Part shown: positions 31,773 through 41,467 of the stretch, piece by piece
Position numbering within the stretch: position 1 is the first letter of the stretch
How the letters are laid out: every line of letters starts with the position of its first letter
Origin: Durusdinium trenchii
Taxonomy: Eukaryota > Sar > Dinophyceae > Suessiales > Symbiodiniaceae
Assembly (NCBI GenBank): GCA_963970005.1
Contig: CAXAMN010025284.1
Coordinates: forward strand, 624,240-688,239
Direction: 5' to 3'
DNA length: 64,000 nt
Program-made: the position numbers and the translations under genes
Notes under the pieces: model-generated
The model's input: only the letters and a program-made list of their open reading frames with translations
Told to the model about the DNA's origin: nothing
Database searches by the model: none

Positions 31773-32144
31773 CTTTCAGCAGGCGACATGTTGACAAGAA
31801 TTTCATCAGTGCACGGTATGGACGTCGAGGTGGGGCATGTTAGGCAGATTTTTTGTGGAAGCAGACCTGAACCTATATCGTATGCGAGCTGCAGAGGTTT
31901 TGCCAAGAAGAAACATCGTACCTTTGTTGCTCCTAACTGTCAGGTGTTGTTGGAATGTTGTTTTTTCAGCAGCAAGGCGGAGGTGCGGAAAACTGGGAGT
32001 GGTTGATGCATAGACATCGTCGAGCCCCCTCAGGCTGCTAGGCTTATTCGCGACAAAGATCAGGAAGTCTACGATCCAAAGACTGGGCAGAAAGTCGTGC
32101 CACCATGTGAGCGCACCTGCAACATGGACCCTCAGAGAAATTGG
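31773..32144 (+). CDS. Two-exon 3' part of an unknown gene
   Basis: Exon 31773-31943 follows TTTTGCTCAG and reads SAGDMLTRISSVHGMDVEVG and KKKHRTFVAPNCQ. A 90-bp GT-AG intron (31944-32033) joins in phase 0 to 32034 onward, which reads AARLIRDKDQEVYDPKTGQK and VVPPCERTCNMDPQRNW. Both intron ends carry CAGG. The second exon has three cysteines near its end and stays open past 32144, so its 3' limit is uncertain. No family recognised. A B-like or A-like block is absent here. Confidence 0.5.
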
Positions 32145-32530
32145 CTGCCCTCACTTAATTATATAAGTAGGCGGCTACTTAAAACAAACTAATCTGCGAC
32201 TAGCTAGGGCGCATAATAGACAAGTTTCGCTAAAAATCTAGGAACCGAATGATTAGCGTGGGCTATCCAGCGTCCTAGGTAGCGTCCTAGTAGCTAGGGG
32301 TGTCCAGTACCTTACTTAATTAAGGCGCCTACTTAATTGAGACAGGAGGCAGGGCCACGGGCTATAAAGAACTATTCGTTTGGTTCCTGTGCCTTTGTGA
32401 CAGAGCTGTCGATGTTCTTGAGCTCCGGATCTAAGGAATGTCTTGCAATCGTAGGCCTGATATGTCTTGACTGATTTTTTGGATGCTTGTTTGGGTGGCT
32501 TTGGAACAACAGCACTGACAGGTGAACGAA
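32145..32530. other. No gene; T-rich leader into next gene
   Basis: GTCCTAGGTAGCGTCCTAGTAG at 32270-32292 is a short B-like fragment. A T-rich stretch ends in ACAG at 32518-32521, a candidate trans-splice acceptor 10 bp before the next ATG. Confidence 0.4.
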
Positions 32531-33199
32531 ATGATAAGAATGTGGCCTATTGCCGGCAGAGGTGTCAGGAAGCTTGCAATGATGTTTCGCTTACTGTATT
32601 TGGATACATGTTTTGAAACATGCTGCTTACGTTGGTTGTTGCTGTTGTTACTTGCTACCGTCATACCCATGCTATCCCATGCTGTTGAGGATGATTGCGC
32701 GGCTGGCGATGGGCTTGGGTCCACTGAAAGCTTCGATGTGGATATGCCACGTGTGGCCAAAGACTCGGAGAAGAACCCGGTGGAGCGCTTTGCCCCTTGG
32801 GCAGCGAGAGAGTCTCTGACTGGAGCGGTTCTGGAGGTCCCAATGGATTCCATGAAAGAACGATGAGGCTCAATGGATGAAAGAAAAACCGACTTTGAGG
32901 CTGAATGGGAAGAATGCTGCTAGTAGTAAGGCCAGGAGCTACTAGTAGCGTCCTTTTGTTACTAGTAGCGATGCCAGGAGCTACTAGTAGCGATGCCCTT
33001 TGCTCCTAGTGCCTCTCAGGCTGAATGGGGCTCAGAGATGAATGTCCAGATGATGGACTTCATGAAGCCTCCTGGAACCACACGAGGCTGGGCAGAAAGA
33101 GATGTCCATGGGTCCATGTCATGTGATGACGAAGAACATGTGAAAAGCATGGAGCGAGAGACTTGGTTCTTTTTGTCCAATCAATACGCAGAAAAATGA
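32531..33199 (+). CDS. Signal-anchored acidic protein, split by a B-repeat intron
   Basis: ATG 32531 opens a frame with a basic start and a hydrophobic segment at residues about 33-52 (CLRWLLLLLLATVIPMLSHA), a signal peptide or anchor. An acidic region follows (VEDDCAAGDGLGSTESFD). The frame meets TGA at 32864-32866 but the same frame goes on (GSMDERKTDFEAEW). A 120-bp GC-AG intron made of B words (32900-33019) then joins to GSEMNVQMMDFMKPPG and ends at TGA 33197-33199. AGGCTGAATGGG flanks the intron. In-frame TGA upstream of the start supports the ATG. The internal TGA may end a 111-aa protein, mark a pseudogene, or reflect an undetected intron or sequence error. Function unknown. Confidence 0.55.
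32898..33029 (+). mobile_element. B-repeat insertion/intron bounded by 12-bp direct repeats
   Basis: AGGCTGAATGGG occurs at 32898-32909 and 33018-33029, and B words fill the space between. Removing one copy plus the block restores DFEAEWGSEMN in frame. Confidence 0.8.
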
Positions 33200-33407
33200 T
33201 GCGTAGCTTCAGTTGCGTAGCTTAAGCGAAAGAATCTAGGAACCAAATGAATAGTGCCAGCGCTTCTTCAAGGAAGCTCCTTGAAGAAGTGTGAGCTATC
33301 CTGCGTCCTACCTAGACTGCTAACTTAGTCTAGTAGCTTACTATATATAGTCCCTTAACTTAATCAAGTGGGCGCCATACTGCCTACTTAATGAAGTAAG
33401 GGTTGCT

Positions 33408-33820
33408 TCGTACCGAGGCTTGGAGCCCGACTCCATGTCAGTGTTGGATGACGCCTCAGGAAGCAAAACCACGGCGGAGGCCGGTGCGCAGCCCCTTTTC
33501 GACGCCAGAGCTCTGTTTTCCAAGCAAGAATGAGCGAAGCACCAGAGACGCAGACCACCAGCGACCGTGATGCGCGGAGAAATAGGAAGGGCCGTTGGCG
33601 TGAAAGAGGGGTCGGGAAGGGGGGGGGTATCTTGTGCAAGTGCCGCGTGCGTCCAGATGCGTCCAGTACCTTGTGCATGTTTGTTCCCATTTGAGGTCGA
33701 GCGCCAATGGGTCCCCATCGGGCAAGCCAAAGGCCAGAGTTTTATATCGGAACGTTTTGGTGAGAGATCGACCATGAAACCGATCGAGATGAGATGCCAG
33801 AGAATCACTATGCAAAGCTG
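33408..33820 (+). CDS. Candidate exons of an unknown protein
   Basis: Three + stretches look coding: 33408-33538 (LEPDSMSVLDDASGSKTTAE, then ALFSKQE), 33530-33640 (MSEAPETQTTSDRDARRNRK, a basic, low-complexity stretch) and 33697-33820 (QWVPIGQAKGQSFISERFGE, then MKPIEMRCQRITM) after a TTTGAG acceptor. A 155-codon minus frame over the same bases appears to be their shadow. No family recognised, and joins are unverified. Confidence 0.35.
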
Positions 33821-35070
33821 TAGTAGGTTACGTTTCGTTGATTGTTTGTAATGCTATGCCATGCCCCTTGAAGTGTTGGTTTGAGATGTGTGTTTTTTGG
33901 ACATAGGCCTCAGGTAGCTACAGCTCGTTGCCACACGGCCACGGGACTTCAATATATGGAGTATGGCCTCCCCCTACTAGCAATGGCCTCCAACCTAATA
34001 GCGAGTCTGCTCCCCTTTCACTAGAGTTTATCAGGCCCCTTTCAAAACTAATTATATAATTATACCTCTACGTGAGATGGCTCTCACGCAATTCCAACTG
34101 AGTCGTAGTTGTAGGTTTTATCGGTTTTATGTTGGTAGATCTCATGCCACAGCGAATGGGTAACATATCAGTGGGTTTACAGCAGGGTTGATCGAAGAGG
34201 AGGTCTGGAGTCACACTCAAACAGTGGGCAAACAAAACTCTATTTTTTTTGTGTTCTGGCCTCTTTTCACACAGCTTTTGGGATGGATCCCCGTTGGTCC
34301 TGCCACCCCACAATCTTCACTGTCCACACAAACAGCATAGACTCATCCCACAAACTCAAAGTCCAACAGTTCCAAATTCTTGGAAGAATCAACATAATAA
34401 TATTGTTGCACAGTTCACAATAAGTGCCAACAACAGTTTTCTTTTGCTGTTGTCTAATGATATGATTGCTGCAAGACACACACCCTGGAACGCAGACACG
34501 CACACCCCTCCACGGCGTAACGTTCTGTGGTCTAGTCGGTGGTGCATACCAGCGGACGTGTCCCGCAAGGATGTGCTTGCCGATCAAATCTTGTCCAGTG
34601 GCAAGGCTTGGTTGCCTCGAAGTTAGTCCATGACTGTTCTGGAATGGGATCAAAATTCAGCAATGTTATAACTAACCCTCCAGTTTTTGTTGAGCGAGGA
34701 CCTTATCGTAAGGGTGGGTATGCATAAGAAAGCAACTTCCCCCCAGAAGGCGGCTTAAGCTTGTTTGTGCTGTAGGTGTTGGTTTGCACCATCAATCAGC
34801 TGAAGACCATGTTAGTTTTCCATATTCTTGTCGTATGTACACATCTGTTGTTTAAGGCAGTGTTGAGTGGTAGCGCAGAGTGCTCGAAAACTCCCAACAC
34901 CCAAATCCTACTGCCAACTGCAGTGGCAACTGCGGTGAGGTGTTGTGAATGACGTTGAGAAATGTCGCGCACTGCGAAACTCGCAGGTCCAGAACGTGTG
35001 CAAAGTCCAAACGGGCGACCGAAGCCATCAGGGCAGCTTCTAGCGATGGCCCCCCCCCCATGACATAGAA
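33821..35070. other. No confident gene; A units at 33965-34008
   Basis: Two reversed A units lie at 33965-34008. At 34250-34650 both strands are open for about 125 codons with no motif. The minus frame at 34852-35223 is open too. Strand and structure are unresolved. Confidence 0.35.
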
Positions 35071-35362
35071 AAACACGGAGAAAAACTCGTCAACTAGTCG
35101 TGCCGAAAAATCTGCAGCAGCGCGCCCGCAGCGCGTGTTCCGCATCATCCCTGGCACAATATGTGCGGAGCAAGGCGCGCGACCGGAGTGCAGGGAATTT
35201 GCTGCTTTGCCTGCGGCTGCCAACTACTGCTATGCTATTGCTGCTATGCTTGGTTTTGCAGAGGGGATGCCGGACTGGCTGATGTTTGGGGAGCACAAGC
35301 AGGACAGTGCACCAGGGCTGCAGCCATTGGTTCGTCGTTTGCTGCAAGGCCATTTTTGCTAA
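35071..35362 (+). CDS. Candidate terminal exon, unknown
   Basis: The frame is open from a TAG near 35070 to TAA 35360-35362 without an ATG at its start. It reads CREFAALPAAANYCYAIAAM and then PDWLMFGEHKQDSAPGLQPL, which looks like folded coding sequence. Overlapping minus frames exist but are less convincing. No family recognised. Confidence 0.45.
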
Positions 35363-35455
35363 GTGTGTCGCGACATGTTGTGTCCTTGTGTTGGCTTGAA
35401 GAAATAGGCGCAGGGAACTGATGTTCCAGGCGAAGTAGCTCAGACCTCCCCTGGG

Positions 35456-35710
35456 CTATTGGGGTTCTGAGCATTTCTGAGTGACATGAGGGCATGTGAG
35501 GGCGTGGGGCGGGAGATGCCGGCGCGCGTGCGGCTTGAAAACTGAGACCGGAAATTTCCGGACTGCTCCATGGCTTGGCAAGAAACAGACTTTAAGGGTG
35601 GTCGTTGGTATAGTTTGTGCATTCTCAAGCACTTCGTTCAGTTGAGCAACGGAGCAACGGGTCAACACCTTTAAGTCATGAGATGAAAGATGATGAAAGA
35701 GTTGTGTCAT
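35456..35710 (-). CDS. Possible minus-strand ORF, 84 aa
   Basis: From ATG (minus strand) at 35710 the frame reads MTQLFHHLSSHDLKVLTRCS and then VAQLNEVLENAQTIPTTTLK, a plausible N-terminal exon. The second half is less convincing. No family recognised. Confidence 0.3.
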   Translation of the reverse strand: MTQLFHHLSSHDLKVLTRCSVAQLNEVLENAQTIPTTTLKVCFLPSHGAVRKFPVSVFKPHARRHLPPHALTCPHVTQKCSEPQ

Positions 35711-35719
35711 AAGACTCTC

Positions 35720-36048
35720 GCGTAAGCCCTAAGCCAAATAAACTTCCCTGCGAGATCCTGCGGATCCTGCGCGTGAGCAATATGACAGTTTGGAAAGCAC
35801 TGCGTACGCAGGCTCCGGGCGTAAGCCCGACGTTAAGGCGTTAATTACTTCATATCGAGGCGCGTAAGCAAATAAATAATAGGTAGGAATCATATGGAAT
35901 CATGAATGGAACTGTTCACAAACAATCACATGTTGCGCGAGCAACAACTTGCACGTAAGCTGCTGTGGCGTGGTTGAAGTTTTCGTTTCGCATGAGCCCC
36001 GTAAGCTCCCAACAGGTTTTGTTGCGCTAAAACCAGGGGCGCGTAAGG
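35720..36048 (+). repeat. Cluster of CGTAAG motifs
   Basis: CGTAAG followed by C or G occurs at 35721, 35820, 35863, 35954, 36000 and 36042. Spacing is irregular (about 42-100 bp). The motif resembles a 5' splice site but its meaning is unknown. Confidence 0.6.
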
Positions 36049-36186
36049 ATTCCGCAAACACCTGCGCAAGCTTGCATCCTTTCGACACAGGTTGACCGCG
36101 GTTCATAGGAGCGAAACGTGCACAGCTTGCTTTGTTTTTTTAATGAGCACTTTCTGTTGGACCAAAGGCTGACTTTGCTGGTGCTA

Positions 36187-36450
36187 ATGACGCCGGTTGT
36201 GGTCGTGCTCCATTGTGGCTTTTCCCACAAATTGGGCAGGCACAGTGTGGTCAACATATTCATGGAGAAACTCATCACAAACCTTGCCCTTCAGCATGAC
36301 ACAGACTTGAATGCAAATGTTGAATGGTGTGCAGGGTTTTGGCATGGGGCTAGCTCCATTGCGCCAAGAGTGGGCGCCTTGAGAATCTTGAGGTGTTTTG
36401 GGCCAAGCCCAGTGGCTGTCCGAGTTGACGTCGCTTCAAAGACAAACTGA
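36187..36450 (+). CDS. ORF of 87 aa, unknown
   Basis: From ATG 36187 to TGA 36448-36450 the frame reads HSVVNIFMEKLITNLALQHD and WCAGFWHGASSIAPRVGALR. It is open further upstream (to 36118). The residue mix suggests a real exon. No family recognised. Confidence 0.35.
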   Translation: MTPVVVVLHCGFSHKLGRHSVVNIFMEKLITNLALQHDTDLNANVEWCAGFWHGASSIAPRVGALRILRCFGPSPVAVRVDVASKTN

Positions 36451-36609
36451 GGTCGTTCCGCTATAGCCCTCTAACTGGTCAGGAGGCCACTTTCACGGTT
36501 AATGTGGCGGCAGTGAGATGTTGGCAAACCAGGACCCAGCTTCGCCGTTGGGCAGTTTCTCAATGCAGGCACACCCTCAGGTCATGTGAGTCTAGTTTTT
36601 GGCTTGTGT

Positions 36610-36738
36610 TCTTGTTGCTAGTAGTAAGGCCAGGAGCTACTAGTAGCGTCCTTGCTCCTAGTAGCGATGCCCTTTGCTCCTAGTAGCTTCTTGTTCCTAG
36701 TAGTAAGGCCAGGAGCCCTTAGTAGTGTCCTTGCTGTG
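36610..36738 (-). repeat. Family B block
   Basis: TAAGGCCAGGAGCTACTAG, TAGCGTCCTTGCTCCTAG, TAGCGATGCCCTTTGCTCC and TAGCTTCTTG words. Confidence 0.9.
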
Positions 36739-36964
36739 ATTCCTTTATGTGATGCCAGCTTGTCATGGTGCCCTCGTTACGTGCACATAGACGCTGAGGC
36801 TGCCCCATGCATACCGTCCCAGGAAAGCTTTTCAGGCCTGGCACGCTTGAATCATTTCTGAAACCATTCCAGGTGCCGCTGAAGAATGCGCGTCCATGAC
36901 AAATGGGCTCATGATACGTTTCAGTTTAGATTCCCAAAGCTTTTTTTGAGTGGCACGAGGCGCC

Positions 36965-37062
36965 TGGTCACAAGCACCACAGCTCGGTTCCTTCTCATTG
37001 CTCGCGCCCAGGAGCATTGTCGATGCGGGCAAATGTACAAGAAGTGTTGCCTTGCTGGATAG
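36965..37062 (+). CDS. Candidate terminal exon with SEC-C-like zinc motif
   Basis: The frame TTARFLLIARAQEHCRCGQM continues YKKCCLAG to TAG near 37062. The HCRCGQMYKKCC core resembles the SEC-C motif (CxCGxxxxYKKCC), a short zinc-binding tail known from SecA and many other proteins, with His for the first Cys and a two-residue-shorter middle. The rest of the gene was not found. A minus-strand 126-codon frame overlaps it. Confidence 0.4.
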
Positions 37063-37345
37063 CTTTGACCTGCAGCCATTTGCAGCTTAATCCATTCCCA
37101 AAGGTAAGATGTCAAGTCCAGTTTCCTTGCCCATTCCTGGCCGCACCGATGACAGCCGCTAGACACAAATGCAGAGTACCTTGTCCAGCTTGTTTGCATT
37201 TCTACGTGAAGCTCCCGCACAGGTTTGGACTCCCACCAACTTCGTGAGCAGGCGCAACTTCGGATTCTAATTCTTTTGGATTCAATTTCTACATGATGCA
37301 CGGACTAGCATCTCGGCTTGGCCAATCACGCTGTTGACCTTCCAG

Positions 37346-40300
37346 GAGAAAAAGGAAACCCGGAAGAAGTTCTTCGACAGGCTGGACGGCTCTGTGGTTC
37401 GGTTCCACTAGCTTCATGGCCTCCAACCCTACTAGCGATGGCCTCCAACTCCGTTCGACCATCCCGGCGCATCCCTGTCTCATTCTGTTCCTTTTGCTAG
37501 GCATTGTCAATTGAAAGAGAGATTGGATCAAGAGCTTCAATGCGAAATGCGGGCCGAAGAAGTATTAAAAGCTAAGGGGCGCTTCTTGGACGAGAAGGTA
37601 ACAGAGGTGAAACTTGAAAGTGTCGAAGCTTTGGAGCTTCAGTCTCAATATAATTGTGTTGAGTACCTGCCCCCTGTGGGGCAAAACAGTCGAAATGACG
37701 GTGCACCTACATGACAGGTAGAGTCTTGCTGTGACCTTTTTGCTGATTTGCACAGCTCTGAAATCCTTTTGGGATAAAGGCTGTAAGTGAGGAAGGCCAG
37801 AAGGAAGGTTGGTAATCCATGTTAAGGTATATCTGCAGGCTGCTTGCTGAGCAATTGCTGTTTGCATCGCAATGAGTTGAGGACAGGTAGAAGACAGCAT
37901 GGAGCATCCTGCTGACTGGCAACGTGCCCGAGACGAGCAGATCGAAGCAGCGAAGGAGCGCAAGCGTGCCTACTTGAGGCGGGATGCTTTCAAAAGCAAG
38001 GTGAAGGCAGGACATTTAATGTTGTTGGTATATGCAGGCTGCATACATGCAGAGACGTACTTCCAGACACATTTGACCACAGGAAACACGCGATTGCATG
38101 TGTTTGTAGAGATGCCCGCGCTTACAATAGTATATTTGATGAATTTGATGTGTGTGGTTTAGAGTATCCTACACATGGTGTTTGAAGGCGTTTGAGGAAG
38201 TCTATGGTTTTGGTCGGATCCATTGCCCAGCCATGATCAATAGACGTTCTTCTTTGTTCGGCTGCCTCTGAGGATGTGGTCAATCAAGGAGGGCTCGTTG
38301 CGCATGTCGTGCTCTCGATGTTGAATGTTGAACTCACAGCGAGTGCTGCTTTCTTGTGATGTTTTTTTTGGGGAAAGACGGTAAACCGATCAGAAAGGCT
38401 CCTTTAAAGGGGACCCTCTTCAAGGATGCCTTAGTATGTTTGTGTTTGGCCGAAGCCCAGGACTTCAGCTCATTGAAGGTGTTGGGCAAGGGTTCATTCG
38501 GCGTAGTACATTTGGTACGACGTCAAGGGACGGAGGAAGTCTATGCCTTAAAGCAGATCAGAAAGGAGCACTACCGAAACAAGAATCGGATGAAGGCACT
38601 CTGGCTGAACGTGGAACTGCCTTTGTCCCAGTCTTTTGTGCATGTAACTGAATTGAGCAGATACATTGCTAGTAGGTTGGAGGCCATCGCTAGTATGGAG
38701 AATCTCCAGTTTGGTGGTGGTTAGTCTTTGGCAACGAGCGTAAGCCCAGCATGAGGCATACAACGAACGCGATGCGATGGCAAAGGGATTTGGGCTTTGG
38801 TTTGTCGACTTGCTTTGCACCTTCCAAGACTCCTCCAACCTGTACTTGGTGATGGAGTTCATGCAAGGCTGCTACTTTGCGAAATGTGTTCCTATATTCT
38901 TGCTTTGTCCCATTACTTGTAACTTGTAACAGTCGGTAAACAATTATCACTTTAAGAGACAGGCCTTTACTAGGAAGCTCGGGCTCGGAAACTTCAACCT
39001 TGGTTGCAAATGCATATCGCAGTCTTTAGTGAACTAGGGGCTCCTGGCATCCCCACTAGGAACAAGAAGCTACTAGGGGCTCCTTACCTTACTACTAGGA
39101 GCAAGGACGCTACGAACGGGGCTCCTTACCTATAGGTTCTTATTGACGCTTCATGACGTCTCTGCTGCGGGTGTTGGCGGTGCATCTGTTCAGGCGGTGA
39201 CTTCTTCGCGTACATGGAGAAGAAGAACAGATTGTCGCTTGCGGAAACCAGGTTCTACATGGGAGAGCTTGTCCAAGCCATTGATGCCATCCACCAGTGT
39301 GGCTTTATCCACCGTGACTCAATTTTGCAGACCATTTTCAGCGGAGAGGACTCAAGAGTCTCCGTTCTTGGAAACAACAGGTATACTCGCACTTATTTTA
39401 CAGACACTAATTTCCATTTCGTGAGAATGACGTGACGCATGATGCCTTCTGCACGGCCAAGGTGACCTAAAGCCAGACAACCTGGTCCTCACAGCGCAAG
39501 GGCATTTGAAGCTTTTGGATTTTGGGCTTTGCACTCCTGTGGACTTTGAGGACTGGGATTGGGGCCAGAAACGCTGGCCAATTCGATGGATTTCCGATGG
39601 TCGTCTTGGTGTTGAATTCCGTTGCGCAGGAATATGTCCAGCAAATCGATCAAGACAACAGCTATCAGGGCTTGCCACCTGCATTCCAAGAGAAACCAGG
39701 TGCTGTGTTGGGCATGTATTGTTCTGCAGCTGTAAGATGCCTCCAGCTAGGCCAACACATGGTGTACATGGACCAGATAATTAGCACATCCATTCCACGG
39801 ATGCAATTCTCTCGCACTGCGCACCATGGCCTGAAATCATGGATGCTGGAGCTAGTGACACTAGAGCACATTTGGACAGCCAGTCATACCTTGCAAATGC
39901 AGGTTCTGGCACTGGAAGAGTAGGAGGGGCCGTCACAGTAATTCAGTCCAAAGCCCAAGCCGTGAAAGAAGCTGCATTCGTATAGGATCGCTCCTGGCCG
40001 TACTACTAGGAAGAAGAGGACACTACTAGGGTCAATTTCCTGTTTCGAGTAACCTGGGGTAGTGGCGCGGCAAAGTCAGCGATGCATGGACTTCCGACGT
40101 AGAATCAGTGCCGCAATAGAAAGGCTCGTTTTCAAGCAGAAAGAGGAAATAAGAGGTACGGCATTCCAGGCCCAAAGGCCTTGAAGAAAGTGCTGTTTTT
40201 CAAGGAATGGCAACAACTACAATATACTGTATATATATATATGTTTTTTAAAAACAACTTTCATATGGTAAGGCCAGGACAGCCTGTTTAAAAGCAATGT

Positions 40301-41118
40301 CAAATAAACGTCAAAAACAAATCATATGGAAAAGTCAAAGTCAAAAATAGTCAAAGGGAAATATGTATTTTTAAAAATTCGGACAAATGTCAAAACATGA
40401 TGTCAAAATCGAAAAGCATATCGAAAAAACCAACAGACAGTCAAAAAAGAGTCGGCTCTGGGCCAAATGATTTGTGTGTGTGTTTTTTTCTTTTAAATGA
40501 CTTTTTGCTGTATTTTCTGAAACTTTTGATTTATATATTATTAGTTTTTTGCCTTCGTTGCTTTAAATCTTGAAGCTATGCCTTTTTCCATTAGAAGATT
40601 TAACAAAAACAATTAATTACGTAGAAAAGGAATGAACAAAAGAAAGACAAAAAGCAAGAAGGAAGATAGCTAGAAATCAAGAAAGGCTGAAGGAACAAAT
40701 GGAATTCTTCTTGTGCAGTCGCCTTCTAGTGGCGTGGGGTCGAAGACCATTTAGCTCGAACAGGTCGGGATGCTTTGCGGACAGCATGTGGGACTCCGCA
40801 GTACATGGCGCCAGCTCCCCGTCCGCCTGGGCGGTTTTTGCACTCAGGAAAAAATCTTTAGACAAAGTAATAGCGATGGCCTCATATGGCCGCCAACCTA
40901 AGAGCGATATGGCCTCCATCCAACCTACTAGCGATGGCCTCCAACCTAAGAATCTTTAAACAAATTCAATTGGAATGTTGGTCTGGTGGAAAGACGGCTT
41001 GCCAATGGCTCAGCCAAGCGAGCGAATGCTGAGGAAATGTTTCTCGGGCGAGCCTGCGCTGCATCAGATTTGTGGGCATTAGGGGTGATCTCGCTGCTTG
41101 ACTGCAACTGGCCAGGAG
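37346..41118 (+). CDS. AGC/NDR-like protein kinase, at least eight exons
   Basis: Exons, all phase-consistent up to the sixth junction: 37346-37380, 37501-37597, 37887-38000 (helical N-terminal part, ERLDQELQCEMRAEEVLKA), 38461-38595 (LKVLGKGSFGVVHLV and ALKQI, glycine loop and lysine), 38756-38867 (NERDAMAKG, LYLVMEFMQG), 39194-39313 (FYMGELVQAIDAIHQCGFIH), 39462 to at least 39560 (RDLKPDNLVLTAQGHLKLLD then FGLC; catalytic HRD and DFG). A later exon, about 40848-41118, continues the C-lobe (EEMFLGRACAASDLWALGVI) across an A-repeat insertion. The family phosphorylates Ser/Thr and acts in growth and cell-cycle signalling. The APE motif appears as AEE, so the activation segment is degenerate or one exon is missing. 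Introns use GC and GT donors, and nearly all repeat AGGN or GTGAC at both ends. The 3' end beyond 41118 was not found. Confidence 0.82.
37415..37462 (-). repeat. Family A units in kinase intron 1
   Basis: Two reversed A units occupy the 120-bp intron 37381-37500. Confidence 0.9.
38661..38700 (+). repeat. Family A units in kinase intron 4
   Basis: About two + A units inside the 160-bp intron 38596-38755. Confidence 0.9.
39030..39118 (+). repeat. Family B block in kinase intron 5
   Basis: GGGGCTCCTGGCATCC, ACAAGAAGCTACTAGGGGC and GGACGCTACGAACGGGGC words in the 326-bp intron 38868-39193. Confidence 0.9.
39631..39923 (+). CDS. Possible extra exon, unknown
   Basis: After a TTGCGCAG acceptor the frame reads YVQQIDQDNSYQGLPPAFQE and later GLKSWMLELVTLEHIWTASH to TAG. 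It lies between kinase exons 7 and 8 but matches no kinase subdomain. It may be a kinase insert, a nested exon or a non-coding open frame. Confidence 0.3.
40210..40660. other. AT-rich island with GTCAAA cluster
   Basis: This segment is strikingly A/T-rich compared with everything around it. GTCAAA occurs eight times between 40299 and 40445. A (TA)n run lies at 40228-40242. No coding frame is seen. It falls in the large kinase intron. Confidence 0.6.
40853..40964 (-). mobile_element. A-repeat insertion bounded by 14-bp direct repeats
   Basis: AATCTTTAGACAAA (40853-40866) and AATCTTTAAACAAA (40951-40964) differ at one base and enclose reversed A units. Removing 98 bp joins KKSL to NKFNWNVGLVERRLA in frame with the kinase C-lobe exon. 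Confidence 0.8.
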
Positions 41119-41467
41119 GCCCACAAAAATAACTCTGCAAACTTACTCCACCAAAGCAGCTTTGAATAGCTTTGATGTATTCCTGCATTTCTTCCGTGGA
41201 AGGACAGAACTCCCCCCCCCCTGTGCCGCCTGAACCGCGAAGTGGACGCGTGCCACTGCAGGTATGAGTGCCTCTCGGGCAGCTTGCCATTCTTCTCGCA
41301 ATCCCAAGATCGGCGCCGTGCATTTCAGGTGCCGCACTCAGATTTCAGGTGTCGTGACGTGTCGTGTCGCATTTTGTGTTGCTAAACGATTCAGAAAGCA
41401 ACATAAAGACTGTCACCTTGTGGTCCTGCTAATGCACAAGCTCGCATTGTATTTCTTGGTGTTCAGG

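Noticed and set aside
31944..31969. A 26-nt GT-AG intron with a TTTTTTCAG end.
   Set aside because: The resulting frame stops soon after, whereas the longer intron to 32033 opens a good frame.
32003..32006. Possible selenocysteine TGA followed by TGC in the 31773-32144 gene, where the frame continues on both sides.
   Set aside because: A normal 90-bp GT-AG intron (31944-32033) removes the TGA and joins in phase 0, so no recoding is needed. No SECIS element was sought or seen.
33341..33808. 155-codon minus-strand ORF.
   Set aside because: It lies opposite three + stretches with better coding character and has no motif; treated as a shadow.
41143..41337. Minus-strand frames that would join if the ten-C run at 41212-41221 were one base different, suggesting a frameshifted gene.
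   Set aside because: The adjoining part of the minus frame is the shadow of a kinase exon on the + strand. The remaining evidence is too thin, though the homopolymer would be worth resequencing.
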